DNA of 47,017 bases from CAYFMP01 sp964344215 (GCA_964344215.1 CAYFMP010000025.1:1-47017); one strand, 5' to 3'. Counted from the first letter of the stretch, positions 31,733-41,767 are shown. Program-made: numbers and translations. The notes: a model not told the origin generated them from the sequence alone.

Positions 31733-33019
31733 CTAGTCGTCCAGCGAGAAGACGGTACGACCGTCGACGACGGTGCGGACAACCTCGCCCTGCACCGGGC
31801 GACCGTCGAACGGCGAGTTCTTGGCCTGGCTCAACAGCCTGTCCTCCGACACCTTCCAGGCGCGCTCCGGGTCGAACACGACGAGATCGGCCGGGCGGCC
31901 GGGTTCGAGCCGGCCGGCCGGCAGCGTCAAGAGGTCGGCCGGCGCCGACGTCAACGCCCGCATCACGTCGAGCAGGTCCATATGGCCGTTGTGGTGCAGC
32001 TCCAGCGAGACCGCGAGCAGGGTGTTGAGGCCGACGCCGCCGGCCGCCGCCCCGGTGAACGGCAGGCGCTTCGATTCCTCGTCGCGCGGCGCGTGGTCCG
32101 ACGCGATGACGTCGATGGTGCCGTCCTTCAGGCCGTCGACGATGGCTTGGCGGTCGTCCTCGGCGCGCAACGGCGGCGACAGTTTGGCGAAGGTCCTGTA
32201 ATCGCCGATCGCCGTCTCGTTGAGGGCGAAATAGGGGGGTGCGGTGTCGCAGGTCACCTCGAGGCCGCGCTCTTTGGCTGAGCGGATGGCGGCGATGGCG
32301 TCGGCCGTGGACACGTGGGCGAGGTGGAGACGCCCACCCGTCAGCTCGGCGAGGCGAATGTCGCGTTCGACCATGATCACTTCGGCCTGCTTCGGAATGC
32401 CGCTCAGGCCGAGCCGCGTCGCCGTCTCGCCGGCGTTCATGTCGCCGTCGGCGGCCAGGCTCGGCTCCTCCGGGTGGTTGACGATGACGAGCCCGAAGGT
32501 CGAGCCGTAGCTCAGCGCCTGGCGCATCAACTGGGCGTCGGCGATGGTCGCCGTGGCGTCGGTGAAGGCGACGGCGCCGGCTTCGGCCAGCATCCCCAGT
32601 TCGGCCAGTTCGAGGCCGTCCAGGTTCTTGGTGACGGCGCCGTAGGTGTAGAGCTTGCCGAGGCCCTGCTTGCGGGCGCGGCGGGCGACGAACTCGACCA
32701 CCGTCTCGTCGTCGATGACGGGGTCGGTGTTGGGCAGACAGACCATCGAGGTAATGCCGCCGGCCGCCGCGGCGCGGGCCGAGGCGGTCAGGTTGCCGAG
32801 CTCGACCCGGATGTCGACCAGCCCCGGCGCCAGGCACAGGCCGCCGCAATCGATCACCTCGGCGCCGTCGGGAAAGCCATCGTCGAACAGGCCGGCGGCG
32901 GCCTCCTTGATCTCCTCGCCTTCGGTCAGGACGCCGCCGGCCGCGTCCAGCCCGGTGGCCGGATCGAGCAGGCGGGCGTTGGCGTAGGCGACGAAGCCGG
33001 GCGTGTTCTTCAGGGTCAT
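31733..33019 (-). CDS. pyrC: Dihydroorotase-like protein (PyrC homologue lacking metal-binding HxH)
   Basis: This 428-residue amidohydrolase-fold protein in the pyrimidine operon overlaps pyrB by four bases (ATGA). Dihydroorotase hallmarks remain in part: ICLPNTDPV-type CLPNTDPVIDD, NHPEE, LHLAHVST and IASDHAPRDEESK. The first metal motif, normally DxHxHxREPG, reads DIRVELGN, so both histidines and the adjacent loop are missing. This resembles the non-catalytic PyrC-prime type that stabilises aspartate carbamoyltransferase, known from Pseudomonas. Many alphaproteobacterial copies beside pyrB look similar, as far as I recall. A catalytic dihydroorotase would then be elsewhere in the genome. 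Confidence 0.88.
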   Translation of the reverse strand: MTLKNTPGFVAYANARLLDPATGLDAAGGVLTEGEEIKEAAAGLFDDGFPDGAEVIDCGGLCLAPGLVDIRVELGNLTASARAAAAGGITSMVCLPNTDPVIDDETVVEFVARRARKQGLGKLYTYGAVTKNLDGLELAELGMLAEAGAVAFTDATATIADAQLMRQALSYGSTFGLVIVNHPEEPSLAADGDMNAGETATRLGLSGIPKQAEVIMVERDIRLAELTGGRLHLAHVSTADAIAAIRSAKERGLEVTCDTAPPYFALNETAIGDYRTFAKLSPPLRAEDDRQAIVDGLKDGTIDVIASDHAPRDEESKRLPFTGAAAGGVGLNTLLAVSLELHHNGHMDLLDVMRALTSAPADLLTLPAGRLEPGRPADLVVFDPERAWKVSEDRLLSQAKNSPFDGRPVQGEVVRTVVDGRTVFSLDD

Positions 33020-33984
33020 GCGCCGGCTCCCCCGTCGTCCAGGTTGTGGGCCAGCAGATCGAGGCAGGCCATGCGCACCGCCACCCCCATCTCGACCTGT
33101 TCGCGGATGACGCTGCGTCCGACGTCGTCGGCGACCTCGGTGTCGATCTCGACGCCGCGGTTCATCGGACCCGGGTGCATGATCAGGGCGTCCGGCTTGG
33201 CATGCGCCAGCATCTCGTAATCGAGCCCGAAGAAACGGAAGTATTCGCGGATGGACGGGAAGAAATTTGCCTGCATGCGCTCGCGTTGCAGGCGCAGCAT
33301 CATCACGATGTCGCAATCCTTGAGCCCGTCCTCCATGCGGTGGAAGACCTCGACGCCGAGGCGCTCGGCCTCGGGAGGGATCAGCGTCTTCGGTGCGATC
33401 AGGCGGACCCGCGCTCCCATCGTCAACAACAGGTGGATGTTGGAGCGTGCCACCCGCGAGTGCAGGATGTCGCCGCAAATGGCGACCAGCAGCCCCGATA
33501 GGCCGCCGCGGCGGCGGCGGATGGTGAGCGCGTCGAGGAGCGCCTGGGTCGGGTGTTCGTGGCGGCCGTCGCCGCCGTTGACGACGGCGCAGTTGACCTT
33601 CTCGGACAACAGCTTGGCGGCGCCGGCGTGCGGGTGGCGGATGACGAGGACGTCCGGGTGCATGGCGTTCAGGGTCATCGCCGTGTCGATCAGGGTCTCG
33701 CCCTTCTTCACCGAACTGGTCGCCACCGTCATATTAATCAAATGGCCGCCCAATCGTTTGGCGGCCAGTTCGAAGGACGAGCGGGTCCGGGTCGAATCTT
33801 CGTAGAACAGGTTGACGATGGTTCGCCCGCGCAGAATCTCGGACGCCTTGTCGGCGCGCCGGTTCTGTTCCACGTAGCTTTCCGATTTGTCGAGAAGAAC
33901 TGTGATTTCGCCCGGCGAGAGACCTTCAATGCCGAGCAGGTGACGGTGGGGAAACCGGTTGGCGTCCGTCGTATCCACGCTCAT
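33016..33984 (-). CDS. pyrB: Aspartate carbamoyltransferase catalytic subunit
   Basis: This 322-residue enzyme condenses carbamoyl phosphate and aspartate in the second step of pyrimidine synthesis. It has the carbamoyl-phosphate motif FYEDSTRTRSSFELAA (about residues 60-75), HPHAG and GDGRHEHPTQALLD (about 138-151), and MHPGPMNRG near the C-terminus for aspartate binding. It begins the operon pyrB-pyrC-plsY on the minus strand. No regulatory PyrI gene is nearby, and the dihydroorotase-like partner is the likely structural partner. Confidence 0.96.
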   Translation of the reverse strand: MSVDTTDANRFPHRHLLGIEGLSPGEITVLLDKSESYVEQNRRADKASEILRGRTIVNLFYEDSTRTRSSFELAAKRLGGHLINMTVATSSVKKGETLIDTAMTLNAMHPDVLVIRHPHAGAAKLLSEKVNCAVVNGGDGRHEHPTQALLDALTIRRRRGGLSGLLVAICGDILHSRVARSNIHLLLTMGARVRLIAPKTLIPPEAERLGVEVFHRMEDGLKDCDIVMMLRLQRERMQANFFPSIREYFRFFGLDYEMLAHAKPDALIMHPGPMNRGVEIDTEVADDVGRSVIREQVEMGVAVRMACLDLLAHNLDDGGAGA

Positions 33985-34138
33985 AGGCGCGCACTATATG
34001 GCCGTCGCCGGAGCGGCGCAAGCACACGGTTGCGGGCCGGTTGGCGCCGCCGCCGCTTGGCCGTGGTGCGCCAAATGGCGATGCGGTACAGTGCACGGCG
34101 CCGAGCCCGATCATCGTTGCGGAGGACGATGCCTGAGA

Positions 34139-34987
34139 ATGGAAGACTACCGGCTCATTCACGAGCGATTATCCTGGCTCGCCGATCGCCAGTTGGTTCT
34201 CGTCGTCGGCGCCACGCGCTGGGGTACGGCCTGGGTCCAGCAGTGCATGGACGCCCACCCCGAAGTGCTGTGCAAGGGCGAGGGGCATTTCACCGACGTT
34301 TTGTTCCCGGCCCTGGCCCGGGTGATGGACGAGTACAACCAGGAATGCGACAAGATCGGCAACCGGCTGCAACAGGCGGGGTTGCCCGGCAACGCCGCCG
34401 GATACACGGTCGACGACGTCAACTACCTTTTGAAGACGGCGGTCGGCCTGGTCTTCAGCCGCTGGATCGGCGAGGGGAATTTCAAGTGCATCGCCGAGAA
34501 AACGCCCGAACACGTGCTGTCGCTGGACGTCCTCGATCATGTCCTGCCCGGGTTCAAGGTCGTCCACGTGGTACGCGACGGACGCGACGAGGCGGTGTCG
34601 GCATGGGACTTCAACCTAGGGATCAGCCGCGGCGACTTCCCGCGCAATTTTCCCGAGTTCGTGGACTTCTCGGAAATGTTCGCCCGCGCCTGGAGCCGCA
34701 GCGTCGGTACCGCCAAGCATTTCGGCCGCGACCACCCGGAGCGTTTCTTCCAGGTGCGGTGCGAGGATCTGCAGACCGACGGCGCCGCCATCGTATCTCG
34801 GCTGTTCGAGTTCACCGGGGCCGGGGTCGATCCCGACCTCGTCAAGACGGCGATGGACGCGGCCTGGGACGTCTCGCCCCTCGACGTCGAGATCGGGGTC
34901 TGGAAAGACCGCTTCGACGACGACACCGAACGCCTGTTTTCGCGCCAATGCGGCGAATTGCTGAAGCTGCTGGACTACGAGGCGTGA
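34139..34987 (+). CDS. Sulfotransferase family protein
   Basis: This 282-residue cytoplasmic enzyme has the 5' PAPS-binding loop VVGATRWGTAWVQQ (about residues 22-35) and the 3'-phosphate motif VVHVVRDGRDEAVSAW (about 140-155), as in the sulfotransferase fold that moves sulfate from PAPS to a hydroxyl or amine. The substrate cannot be told. The first ATG in frame lies 13 bases after GGAGG, farther than usual. An out-of-frame ATG at 34129 and an in-frame CTG at 34133 lie closer to that site, so the true start is a little uncertain. It is divergent from pyrB. Confidence 0.82.
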   Translation: MEDYRLIHERLSWLADRQLVLVVGATRWGTAWVQQCMDAHPEVLCKGEGHFTDVLFPALARVMDEYNQECDKIGNRLQQAGLPGNAAGYTVDDVNYLLKTAVGLVFSRWIGEGNFKCIAEKTPEHVLSLDVLDHVLPGFKVVHVVRDGRDEAVSAWDFNLGISRGDFPRNFPEFVDFSEMFARAWSRSVGTAKHFGRDHPERFFQVRCEDLQTDGAAIVSRLFEFTGAGVDPDLVKTAMDAAWDVSPLDVEIGVWKDRFDDDTERLFSRQCGELLKLLDYEA

Positions 34988-35304
34988 GCCGCGAACGGTC
35001 GCGCCTTCGAATCAGTTGGCGCCAGCCGGTGATCGCTCCCGTCCCATGAAGCTTAAAATCGTGTTTAAAACGTTATTTCTATCCAGGATAGCCATCAATA
35101 TATCCCATAGGTTGTGAAATCCGGTCCCAACCTGTCGTTTGCCGACAGCGGGCCAATCAACGCTGGTGGTTTCGTCCACTGGCGTATTACACTGAAGATG
35201 GGGGTAAACTTTACCGGGTTTCCTTCCCGCCGTCTCCGCCGTGAGGGGTGCGGCTTGGCCGGGAACGACACCTTAACTTCGAGAACGATTGGAAAAGGTG
35301 ACAG
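34988..35304. other. Intergenic region upstream of the XRE regulator
   Basis: This 317-base stretch contains no convincing gene. It holds an AT-rich patch (about 35050-35115) with the palindrome CTATCCAGGATAG (about 35079-35091), and a perfect 13-bp palindrome GGTAAACTTTACC at 35203-35215, about 90 bases before the XRE start. The rest shows nothing recognisable. Confidence 0.45.
35203..35215. promoter_or_regulatory. Perfect 13-bp palindrome, possible XRE operator
   Basis: GGTAAACTTTACC is a perfect palindrome with a single central base, in the upstream region of an XRE-type regulator gene. Such regulators often repress their own promoter. Assignment to this regulator is inferred from position alone. 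Confidence 0.35.
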
Positions 35305-35676
35305 ATGCCTCACTTCGTAGATGTTGAAATCGGCAGCCGCGTGCGCGACGCCCGCCTCGCCAAGAATATGACCCAGACCGAACTCGGCAAGGCCATCGGA
35401 ATTAGTTTTCAGCAGGTCCAGAAATACGAGAAGGGGACCAACCGCATCAGCGGCAGCCGCCTGTGGATGCTCAGCAAGGTCCTCGATGTGCCGATCGTCT
35501 ATTTCTTCGACGGCATCGAGGGCGAGGACTTGGCCGCCGCGGCGGCGCCCGATGCCCTCGAACAGAGGCTTCCCGACCCGACCATCCGCGTCGCCCGGGT
35601 TCTCAACGAAATGCCGGATGGTGAGGTCAAACAGCAGGTCTTTCAACTGATCAAGGCGTTCGCCAAGACCGGGTAG
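35305..35676 (+). CDS. XRE-family transcriptional regulator (PraR-like)
   Basis: This 123-residue protein has an N-terminal lambda-repressor-like helix-turn-helix (about residues 8-65: VGSRVRDAR-type start, TQTELGKAIGISFQQVQKYEKG) and a C-terminal helical tail (about 80-123) ending FQLIKAFAKTG. The run QQVQKYEKGTNRISGSRL is highly characteristic of the alphaproteobacterial PraR/PhrR-type family, whose members repress quorum- or stress-related genes. The ATG is preceded by AAAAGGTGACAG. The gene is monocistronic; a palindrome in its upstream region may be its operator. Confidence 0.9.
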   Translation: MPHFVDVEIGSRVRDARLAKNMTQTELGKAIGISFQQVQKYEKGTNRISGSRLWMLSKVLDVPIVYFFDGIEGEDLAAAAAPDALEQRLPDPTIRVARVLNEMPDGEVKQQVFQLIKAFAKTG

Positions 35677-35771
35677 AACCACCGCCGACCAAGCATTGAG
35701 AGGCGAGCCGGGAGCCTCCGGGGACCATGGCGCCGACTGCGCGCTGCGGTCTCTACCGCCTATGCGCACTG

Positions 35772-35844
35772 GTCTTATCCCACCGCGTTAAGCGCTCGTC
35801 TTATCCCATCACGTCAACGCTTGGTCCCACCGCGTCAAGCGCTC
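35772..35844. repeat. Tandem 26-bp degenerate repeat at the ruvX stop
   Basis: Three adjacent units are present. Units 1 (35772-35797) and 2 (35798-35823) have 26-bp period and share GTCTTATCCCA plus a GCGTTAAGCGCT-like end. Unit 3 (35824-35844) lacks five bases. Units 2 and 3 encode the last residues of ruvX in the other direction, and both units 1 and 2 contain a TAA at the same position, so the gene end appears to have been duplicated in situ. Confidence 0.6.
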
Positions 35845-36283
35845 CTTGCAGGATGTAGGCGGCCGCCATCTTGTCGACGACTTCGCGGCGGCGCTTGCGG
35901 CTCATGTCGGCCTCGTCGACCAGCACCCGCTCGACCGCCGCCGTCGACAACCGCTCGTCCCAAAAAGCGATGCCGATATCCATGCGTTCCAGCAGGTTGG
36001 CGGCGAATTGCCGGGTCGATTGGCAGCGCGGTCCTTCGCTGCCGTCCATATTGACCGGCAGTCCGAAAACCAGGCCGCCGATGTCGTGCTCGTCGATGAT
36101 CAGCTTCAACGCCTCGGCATCGGCCGTGAACTTGGTGCGGCGGACGACCTCCAAGGGGCTGGCGACGATGAGACCGGCGTCGGATACGGCCAGGCCGATG
36201 GTCTTGGTTCCGAGGTCGAGGCCGAGCAGGCGTTTGCCCGGCTCCAGCCCGTTCTTCAGGTCGGCGACGGTTGAGATGGCCAT
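35801..36283 (-). CDS. ruvX: Holliday junction resolvase-like protein RuvX (YqgF)
   Basis: This 160-residue RNase H-fold protein has catalytic acidic residues in LLGLDLGTKTIGLAV (about residues 19-33), a Glu in WDERLST and an Asp in VDKMAAAYILQ. Members act in 16S rRNA 5'-end maturation and Holliday junction cutting. The ATG at 36283 is preceded by CAGGGA. The C-terminal end, after AAAYILQGALDAVG, lies inside a degenerate tandem repeat (separate entry), which may have lengthened the tail by a few residues. Confidence 0.92.
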   Translation of the reverse strand: MAISTVADLKNGLEPGKRLLGLDLGTKTIGLAVSDAGLIVASPLEVVRRTKFTADAEALKLIIDEHDIGGLVFGLPVNMDGSEGPRCQSTRQFAANLLERMDIGIAFWDERLSTAAVERVLVDEADMSRKRRREVVDKMAAAYILQGALDAVGPSVDVMG

Positions 36284-36388
36284 GCGTCCCTGTTTAACCG
36301 TCTCGGGGCCGTAAGAAAAGGCGGTGGAGGCGGCAAGCAAGCTTGGTTATGATTCCTTGGATAGCCTTGAGCGAAGGCGGGGGAACGC

Positions 36389-37213
36389 ATGAGGGCCGGG
36401 ACAAAGGTTTGGCCGGGAAGCGTCGTCGTGGCGATGCTCGGCGCGCTGGCGGCGTTGGGCGCGCCGCTCGCCGGCGCGCTGGCAGCCTCCGACGACACCA
36501 AGAACCTGCCGAAGAAGTTCAAGTTCCTCGGCGTCGAGGTCGAACGCGACATCGGCGTCTACCTGGTGACGCGCGACGTCAACATCCGCGCCAAGCCGCT
36601 GACCAAATCGAAACGGGTCGGCCGCTACAAGATGGGCGAACGCATCGACGTGGTCGGCCGGGCGCCGGGCGCCTGGGTGGCGGTCCGCGAGGACGGCAAG
36701 GACAAGGGCTTCGTCTACGAGCCGATCCTGCTGCCGCTGATCGACGGCACCCTGGAGCGCGACCTCACAGGCAAGCTCGTGGCCAAGGGCAGCCCGCCTT
36801 GCGACTACGTCGTCTCGTTCGCCGGCAAAAGCGCGGCGGAGGGACAGTTGTTCGAGATCGCCGACTACGACGTCAGATGGTCGTGCCGGGGACCGATCGA
36901 GTTCCTGACGCCGATGTTCATCACCGAAGCCCCCTACCAGATGGGACAGAAAAAGGTGTTCCAGATTTCCGTCGATATCCTGGAGTTGGACGACGGCTTC
37001 GAGGAAGTGTTCTCGACCACGGTGTTCTACGACAAGAGCAAGGGCGAGGTCCGCTTCGACAGTGTGTCGTCGAAGAAGTACGGCCGCGCGTCCGCGGCCG
37101 GCAAGGTTCGGGCCGACGGCGTCGAGGCGGCGCTCAAGGCCGCCGTCAAGCTGGCCCATGCGGCCTGGAACAAGACGGTGTGGAGGGAACTGGCCAAGAA
37201 GGGCAAGCCCTGA
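36389..37213 (+). CDS. Secreted SH3-domain protein
   Basis: This 274-residue protein has an N-terminal signal peptide (about residues 1-33, ending AGALAA), a bacterial SH3-type module (about 53-115: LVTRDVNIRAKPLTKSKRV...GERIDVVGRAPGAWVAVRED, then GFVYEPIL), and a C-terminal domain of unknown type (about 120-274), with two cysteines at about 138 and 171 that could form a disulfide. SH3 modules of this kind usually bind peptidoglycan or proteins in the envelope. The gene stands alone between ruvX (divergent) and higBA (convergent). Confidence 0.82.
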   Translation: MRAGTKVWPGSVVVAMLGALAALGAPLAGALAASDDTKNLPKKFKFLGVEVERDIGVYLVTRDVNIRAKPLTKSKRVGRYKMGERIDVVGRAPGAWVAVREDGKDKGFVYEPILLPLIDGTLERDLTGKLVAKGSPPCDYVVSFAGKSAAEGQLFEIADYDVRWSCRGPIEFLTPMFITEAPYQMGQKKVFQISVDILELDDGFEEVFSTTVFYDKSKGEVRFDSVSSKKYGRASAAGKVRADGVEAALKAAVKLAHAAWNKTVWRELAKKGKP

Positions 37214-37294
37214 GGCTGACGAAAGGTTTCGGTCCCGGCGTCGATCGAGCGATCCTCTCGATGCCCGAAAGCGATCGCAGGGAGTGAAGCTTCT

Positions 37295-37600
37295 CTATTC
37301 GGCGGCGACCGCCGGAGGTATCTTGCCGGGCCGCCATTTGGCCAGGGATTTCTGCGCGTCGTACAGATCGACGGCGTTCTGCAGGTTGAGCCAGAATAGC
37401 GGCGTCGTTCCCAGCACGCCGGCGAAGCGGACGGCGGTCTCCGGCGTAATGCCGGCGCGGCCGTTGACAATGTTGCTGACGTGCTTGCGGGTCAACCCGG
37501 CGCTCCCGGCGAACCTGTTGATGCTCAGTCCTCTCGGGCGCAGGTAGTATTCCTTGAGAATGCGCCCCGGCTCGGTCGGTCGCCTCTTTTTTTCAATCAT
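37295..37600 (-). CDS. higA: HigA-type antitoxin (XRE family)
   Basis: This 101-residue protein begins with the helix-turn-helix RILKEYYLRPRGLSINRFA, continues GLTRKHVSNIVNGRAGITPETAVRFA, and includes FWLNLQNAVDLYDAQK, the signature of HigA plasmid-maintenance antitoxins. It should neutralise HigB and repress the operon by binding the inverted repeat upstream of higB. It lies 12 bp downstream of the toxin gene; higBA order is typical of this family, unlike most toxin-antitoxin operons. Confidence 0.95.
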   Translation of the reverse strand: MIEKKRRPTEPGRILKEYYLRPRGLSINRFAGSAGLTRKHVSNIVNGRAGITPETAVRFAGVLGTTPLFWLNLQNAVDLYDAQKSLAKWRPGKIPPAVAAE

Positions 37601-37612
37601 GGTTACTCGGGC

Positions 37613-37912
37613 CTATCTCTTGCGTCTTCGCTGCTTGAGATCGTCCTCGAAGTTGACGGCGGTGACTTCGCCGTCCTCGAAACCGAAGGTGATGATCTTC
37701 GGGCCGTTGACGTGCATGCAATACTGGCCCTTGCGGTCGCCTTTCAGGGGGTGGAAATCGGAAACGCCCGTCAGGTCCTTGGTCTCGGTGGCGGCGTCGA
37801 GGATGTCCAGCAACTCGAGCAGCTTGCGCTGGTAACTCGATCCGATTCGTTTCGTTCTTCCTGTCTCAAAGAGCTCGCGAAGCCCTTTGTGCTTGATCGA
37901 CGTGATAGCCAT
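37613..37912 (-). CDS. higB: HigB toxin (RelE/ParE superfamily mRNA interferase)
   Basis: This 99-residue protein has SIKHKGLRELFETGRTKRI near the start, FHPLKGDRKGQYCMHVNG in the middle and ITFGFEDGEVTAVNFED near the end, the pattern of HigB ribosome-dependent mRNA endonucleases. A strong AGAAGGAG sits nine bases before the ATG. A 29-codon open frame with its own strong ribosome-binding site overlaps the start (separate entry). It is the first gene of the higBA pair, under the promoter at 38079-38107. Confidence 0.94.
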   Translation of the reverse strand: MAITSIKHKGLRELFETGRTKRIGSSYQRKLLELLDILDAATETKDLTGVSDFHPLKGDRKGQYCMHVNGPKIITFGFEDGEVTAVNFEDDLKQRRRKR

Positions 37913-37955
37913 GTCGTTTGGCTCCTTCTAGTCGAAACTCAATCCCGTAAGTCAT
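37866..37955 (-). CDS. Possible 29-residue upstream open frame overlapping higB
   Basis: An ATG at 37955 follows AAAGGAG at eight bases, as good as the higB site, and opens a frame of 29 codons (MTYGIEFRLEGAKRHG...) that ends inside higB in another frame. It could be a leader peptide affecting higB translation. Its ribosome-binding site is real in sequence; expression is unproven. Confidence 0.3.
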   Translation of the reverse strand: MTYGIEFRLEGAKRHGYHVDQAQRASRAL

Positions 37956-38050
37956 CTGTTCACTCCTTTGTCGCCTGCTCGGGTGTCTTTGGTGTGTGTG
38001 GCTGTGTGTTGGTCGATATACGCTTATTGGCAATTATTCACAGGATCGTC

Positions 38051-38107
38051 ACCAATATGGTGTCGCAACCATATTGGTTACATATATCAAATCGCTCTTG
38101 CTGTCAA
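38051..38107 (-). promoter_or_regulatory. higBA promoter and operator
   Basis: On the minus strand, TTGACA (38102-38107) and TATGTA (38079-38084) are spaced by 17 bases, a strong sigma-70 match. Immediately downstream, ACCAATATGGT and ACCATATTGGT form a perfect 11-bp inverted repeat with a 6-base spacer (38051-38078), covering the transcription start. This is the expected site for HigA autorepression. The remainder of the gene-free stretch 37956-38259, on either side, shows nothing else. Confidence 0.75.
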
Positions 38108-38259
38108 CGATTGCCGAATAGCGGCACCAATGGCGGATCGGCGCGCCTCGGCAGCACAAGGGAGATTCCTGCCCGCTTGAACAGGGGTGTTCGGCGGTGG
38201 TACGTTCCGCGCCCGGAGGCCGCTCGGGCCTCCCCCGATTTTCATAAGGTCCCCCGCCG

Positions 38260-38546
38260 ATGGCTCTCGACAAGGACACCGTGCGCAAGATCGCCTCTCT
38301 GGCCCGTATCCGGGTGCCGGAAGAGGCGCTGGGGCCGCTGGCCGGCGAGCTCAACAACATCATCGGCTGGGTCGAGCAGCTTTCAGAGGTCGACACCGAT
38401 GCGGTCGAGCCTATGACCAGCGTCGCCGACCTCACTCTGCCGATGCGCGCCGACGAAGTGACCGACGGCAACGTCACCGAAAAGGTGCTGGCCAACGCGC
38501 CCGATCGCCAGGACGCCTTCTACGCGGTGCCCAAGGTGGTCGAGTG

Positions 38547-38547
<1 letters not shown>
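38260..38547 (+). CDS. gatC: Asp-tRNA(Asn)/Glu-tRNA(Gln) amidotransferase subunit C
   Basis: This 95-residue helper subunit of the GatCAB transamidosome wraps around GatA and aids its assembly with GatB. It contains the family features VRKIASLARI near the start, LAGELNNIIGWVEQLSEVDT in the middle and PMTSVADLTLPMRADEV, then VLANAPDRQDAFYAVPKVVE at the end. The gene is the first of a tight operon; its stop TGA overlaps the gatA ATG by one base. It is standard in length. Confidence 0.96.
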
Positions 38548-40036
<1,489 letters not shown>

Positions 40037-40040
<4 letters not shown>

Positions 40041-41491
40041 GCCACCTGATCCAGGGCGAAAGCGGCGATTGGGAGGTGGTGATCGGCTTGGAGGTGCATG
40101 CCCAGATCATCTCCGAGGCCAAGCTGTTCTCGGGCGCGTCAACAGCGTTCGGGGCCGAACCCAACGCCCAGGTATCTCTGGTCGACGCCGCCATGCCGGG
40201 GATGCTGCCGGTCATCAACGCGCACTGCGTCGAGCAGGCGGTCAAGACCGGCCTCGGCCTCAAGGCCGAGATCAACCGGCACTCGGTGTTCGAGCGCAAG
40301 AACTACTTCTACGCCGACCTGCCGCAGGGCTACCAGATCTCGCAGTACGAGGAGCCGATCGTCGGCGAGGGCACGGTTGTGCTCGACATGGCGGACGGCT
40401 CGACCCGCGAGATCGGCATCGAGCGCCTGCACATGGAGCAGGACGCCGGCAAGTCGATCCACGACCGCGACCCGAGGCGCTCGATGATCGACCTCAACCG
40501 CTCCGGCGTCGCCCTGATGGAGATCGTCTCCAAGCCCGATCTGCGGAGCCCCGAGGAGGTCGGCATCTTCTTTCGCAAGCTGCGCTCGATCCTGCGCTAC
40601 CTCGGCACCTGCGACGGCAACATGGAGGAGGGCTCGCTGAGGGCCGACGTCAACGTCTCGGTGCGCCACCCCGGCGAGGAGATGCGCACCCGGACCGAGG
40701 TGAAGAACGTCAACTCGGTCCGCTTCGCCATGCAGGCCATCGAGCACGAGGCCGAGCGCCAGATCGAGGTCTACGAACAGGGCGGCGAGGTGGTCCAGGA
40801 GACGCGTCTGTTCGACGCCTCCACCGGCGACACCCGGCCGATGCGGGCCAAGGAGTTCGCCCACGATTACCGCTACTTCCCGGACCCGGACCTTTTACCG
40901 CTGGTGCTCGACGAGGAATACATCGAGGCGATCGAGGCGGCGTTGCCCGAGCTGCCCGACGACAAGAAGCAGCGCTTCATGGCCGATTTCGGGCTCGGCG
41001 CTTACGACGCCGGCGTCCTGGTGGCATCCAGGCGCACCGCCGAGTTCTTCGAGACCGTGGCCCGTGGGCGCGACGCCAAGCTCGCCGCCAACTGGGTGAC
41101 GGTCAACCTGTTCGGGGCGCTGAACGCGGCCGGCAAGGACATCGGCGACAGCCCGGTGTCGGCCGAAGACCTGGGCGGGCTCCTCGACCTGATGGCCGAC
41201 GGCACCATTTCCGGGCGCATCGCCAAGGACGTCTTCGAGGAGATTTTCGAGACCGGCCAGGCGCCGGCCGCCATCGTCGCCGAAAAGGGCCTCGAGCAGA
41301 TCACCGATACCGGCGAGATCGAGGCCATCGTCGATCAAGTGATCGCCGACAACCCCGAGCAGGCCGACGACGTGCGCTCCGGCAACGACAAGGCGGTCGG
41401 CTGGTTCGTCGGCCAGATCATGAAGGCGACCCAAGGCAAGGCCAATCCGCAGGCCGTCAACGAGATGCTCAGGAAGAAGTTGATGGAGTGA
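40037..41491 (+). CDS. gatB: Asp-tRNA(Asn)/Glu-tRNA(Gln) amidotransferase subunit B
   Basis: This 484-residue subunit activates and transamidates Glu-tRNA(Gln) or Asp-tRNA(Asn). It has VVIGLEVHAQI near the start, RKNYFYADLPQGYQISQYE, then HMEQDAGKSIHD, LIDLNRSGVALMEIVS, EEGSLRADVNVS, and KNVNSVRFAMQAIEHE, followed by the C-terminal YqeY-like tail domain. All three Gat subunits are contiguous, so the organism probably uses the indirect route for Gln-tRNA or Asn-tRNA. The 36 bases after the stop lead to the GNAT remnant. Confidence 0.98.
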
Positions 41492-41527
41492 CGAGGCGGA
41501 ACGCCCGCAAACCGCCTGTATCCCGCC

Positions 41528-41617
41528 ATGACCGATCTCCACATCTGCCACTACACACCGGCTGACTGGGACACAGTCGTGTGCATATTCAAGGTATGGA
41601 ACCATTCAAACCGATAG
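41528..41617 (+). pseudogene. N-terminal remnant of a GNAT acetyltransferase gene
   Basis: A 29-codon open frame beginning MTDLHICHYTPADWD resembles the start of GNAT acetyltransferases (typically MxxLxIRPYxPADWDAV) and ends at a premature TAG where the sequence turns AT-rich. No continuation of a GNAT fold is seen in any frame beyond 41617 or on the far side of the islet. It may be the stump of a gene truncated when the islet arrived. The identification rests on about 15 residues. Confidence 0.4.
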
Positions 41618-41767
41618 CGGCTATATAAGCGCTACCACTAAGAAAAGTCGTTGGGAGGGAGTAGGCTAGGATATTGGTAATGTTATGGAAAAGAATCGCC
41701 GAGTTGCCCCAATCACGTTAGATGATAGGATGTGGGACGTGCCAATCGGCAAGCTTGAGGGGGTCAC

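Noticed and set aside
34129..34141. ATG at 34129 with a better ribosome-binding site as the sulfotransferase start
   Set aside because: It is in a different frame from the sulfotransferase domain and opens a frame without recognisable content.
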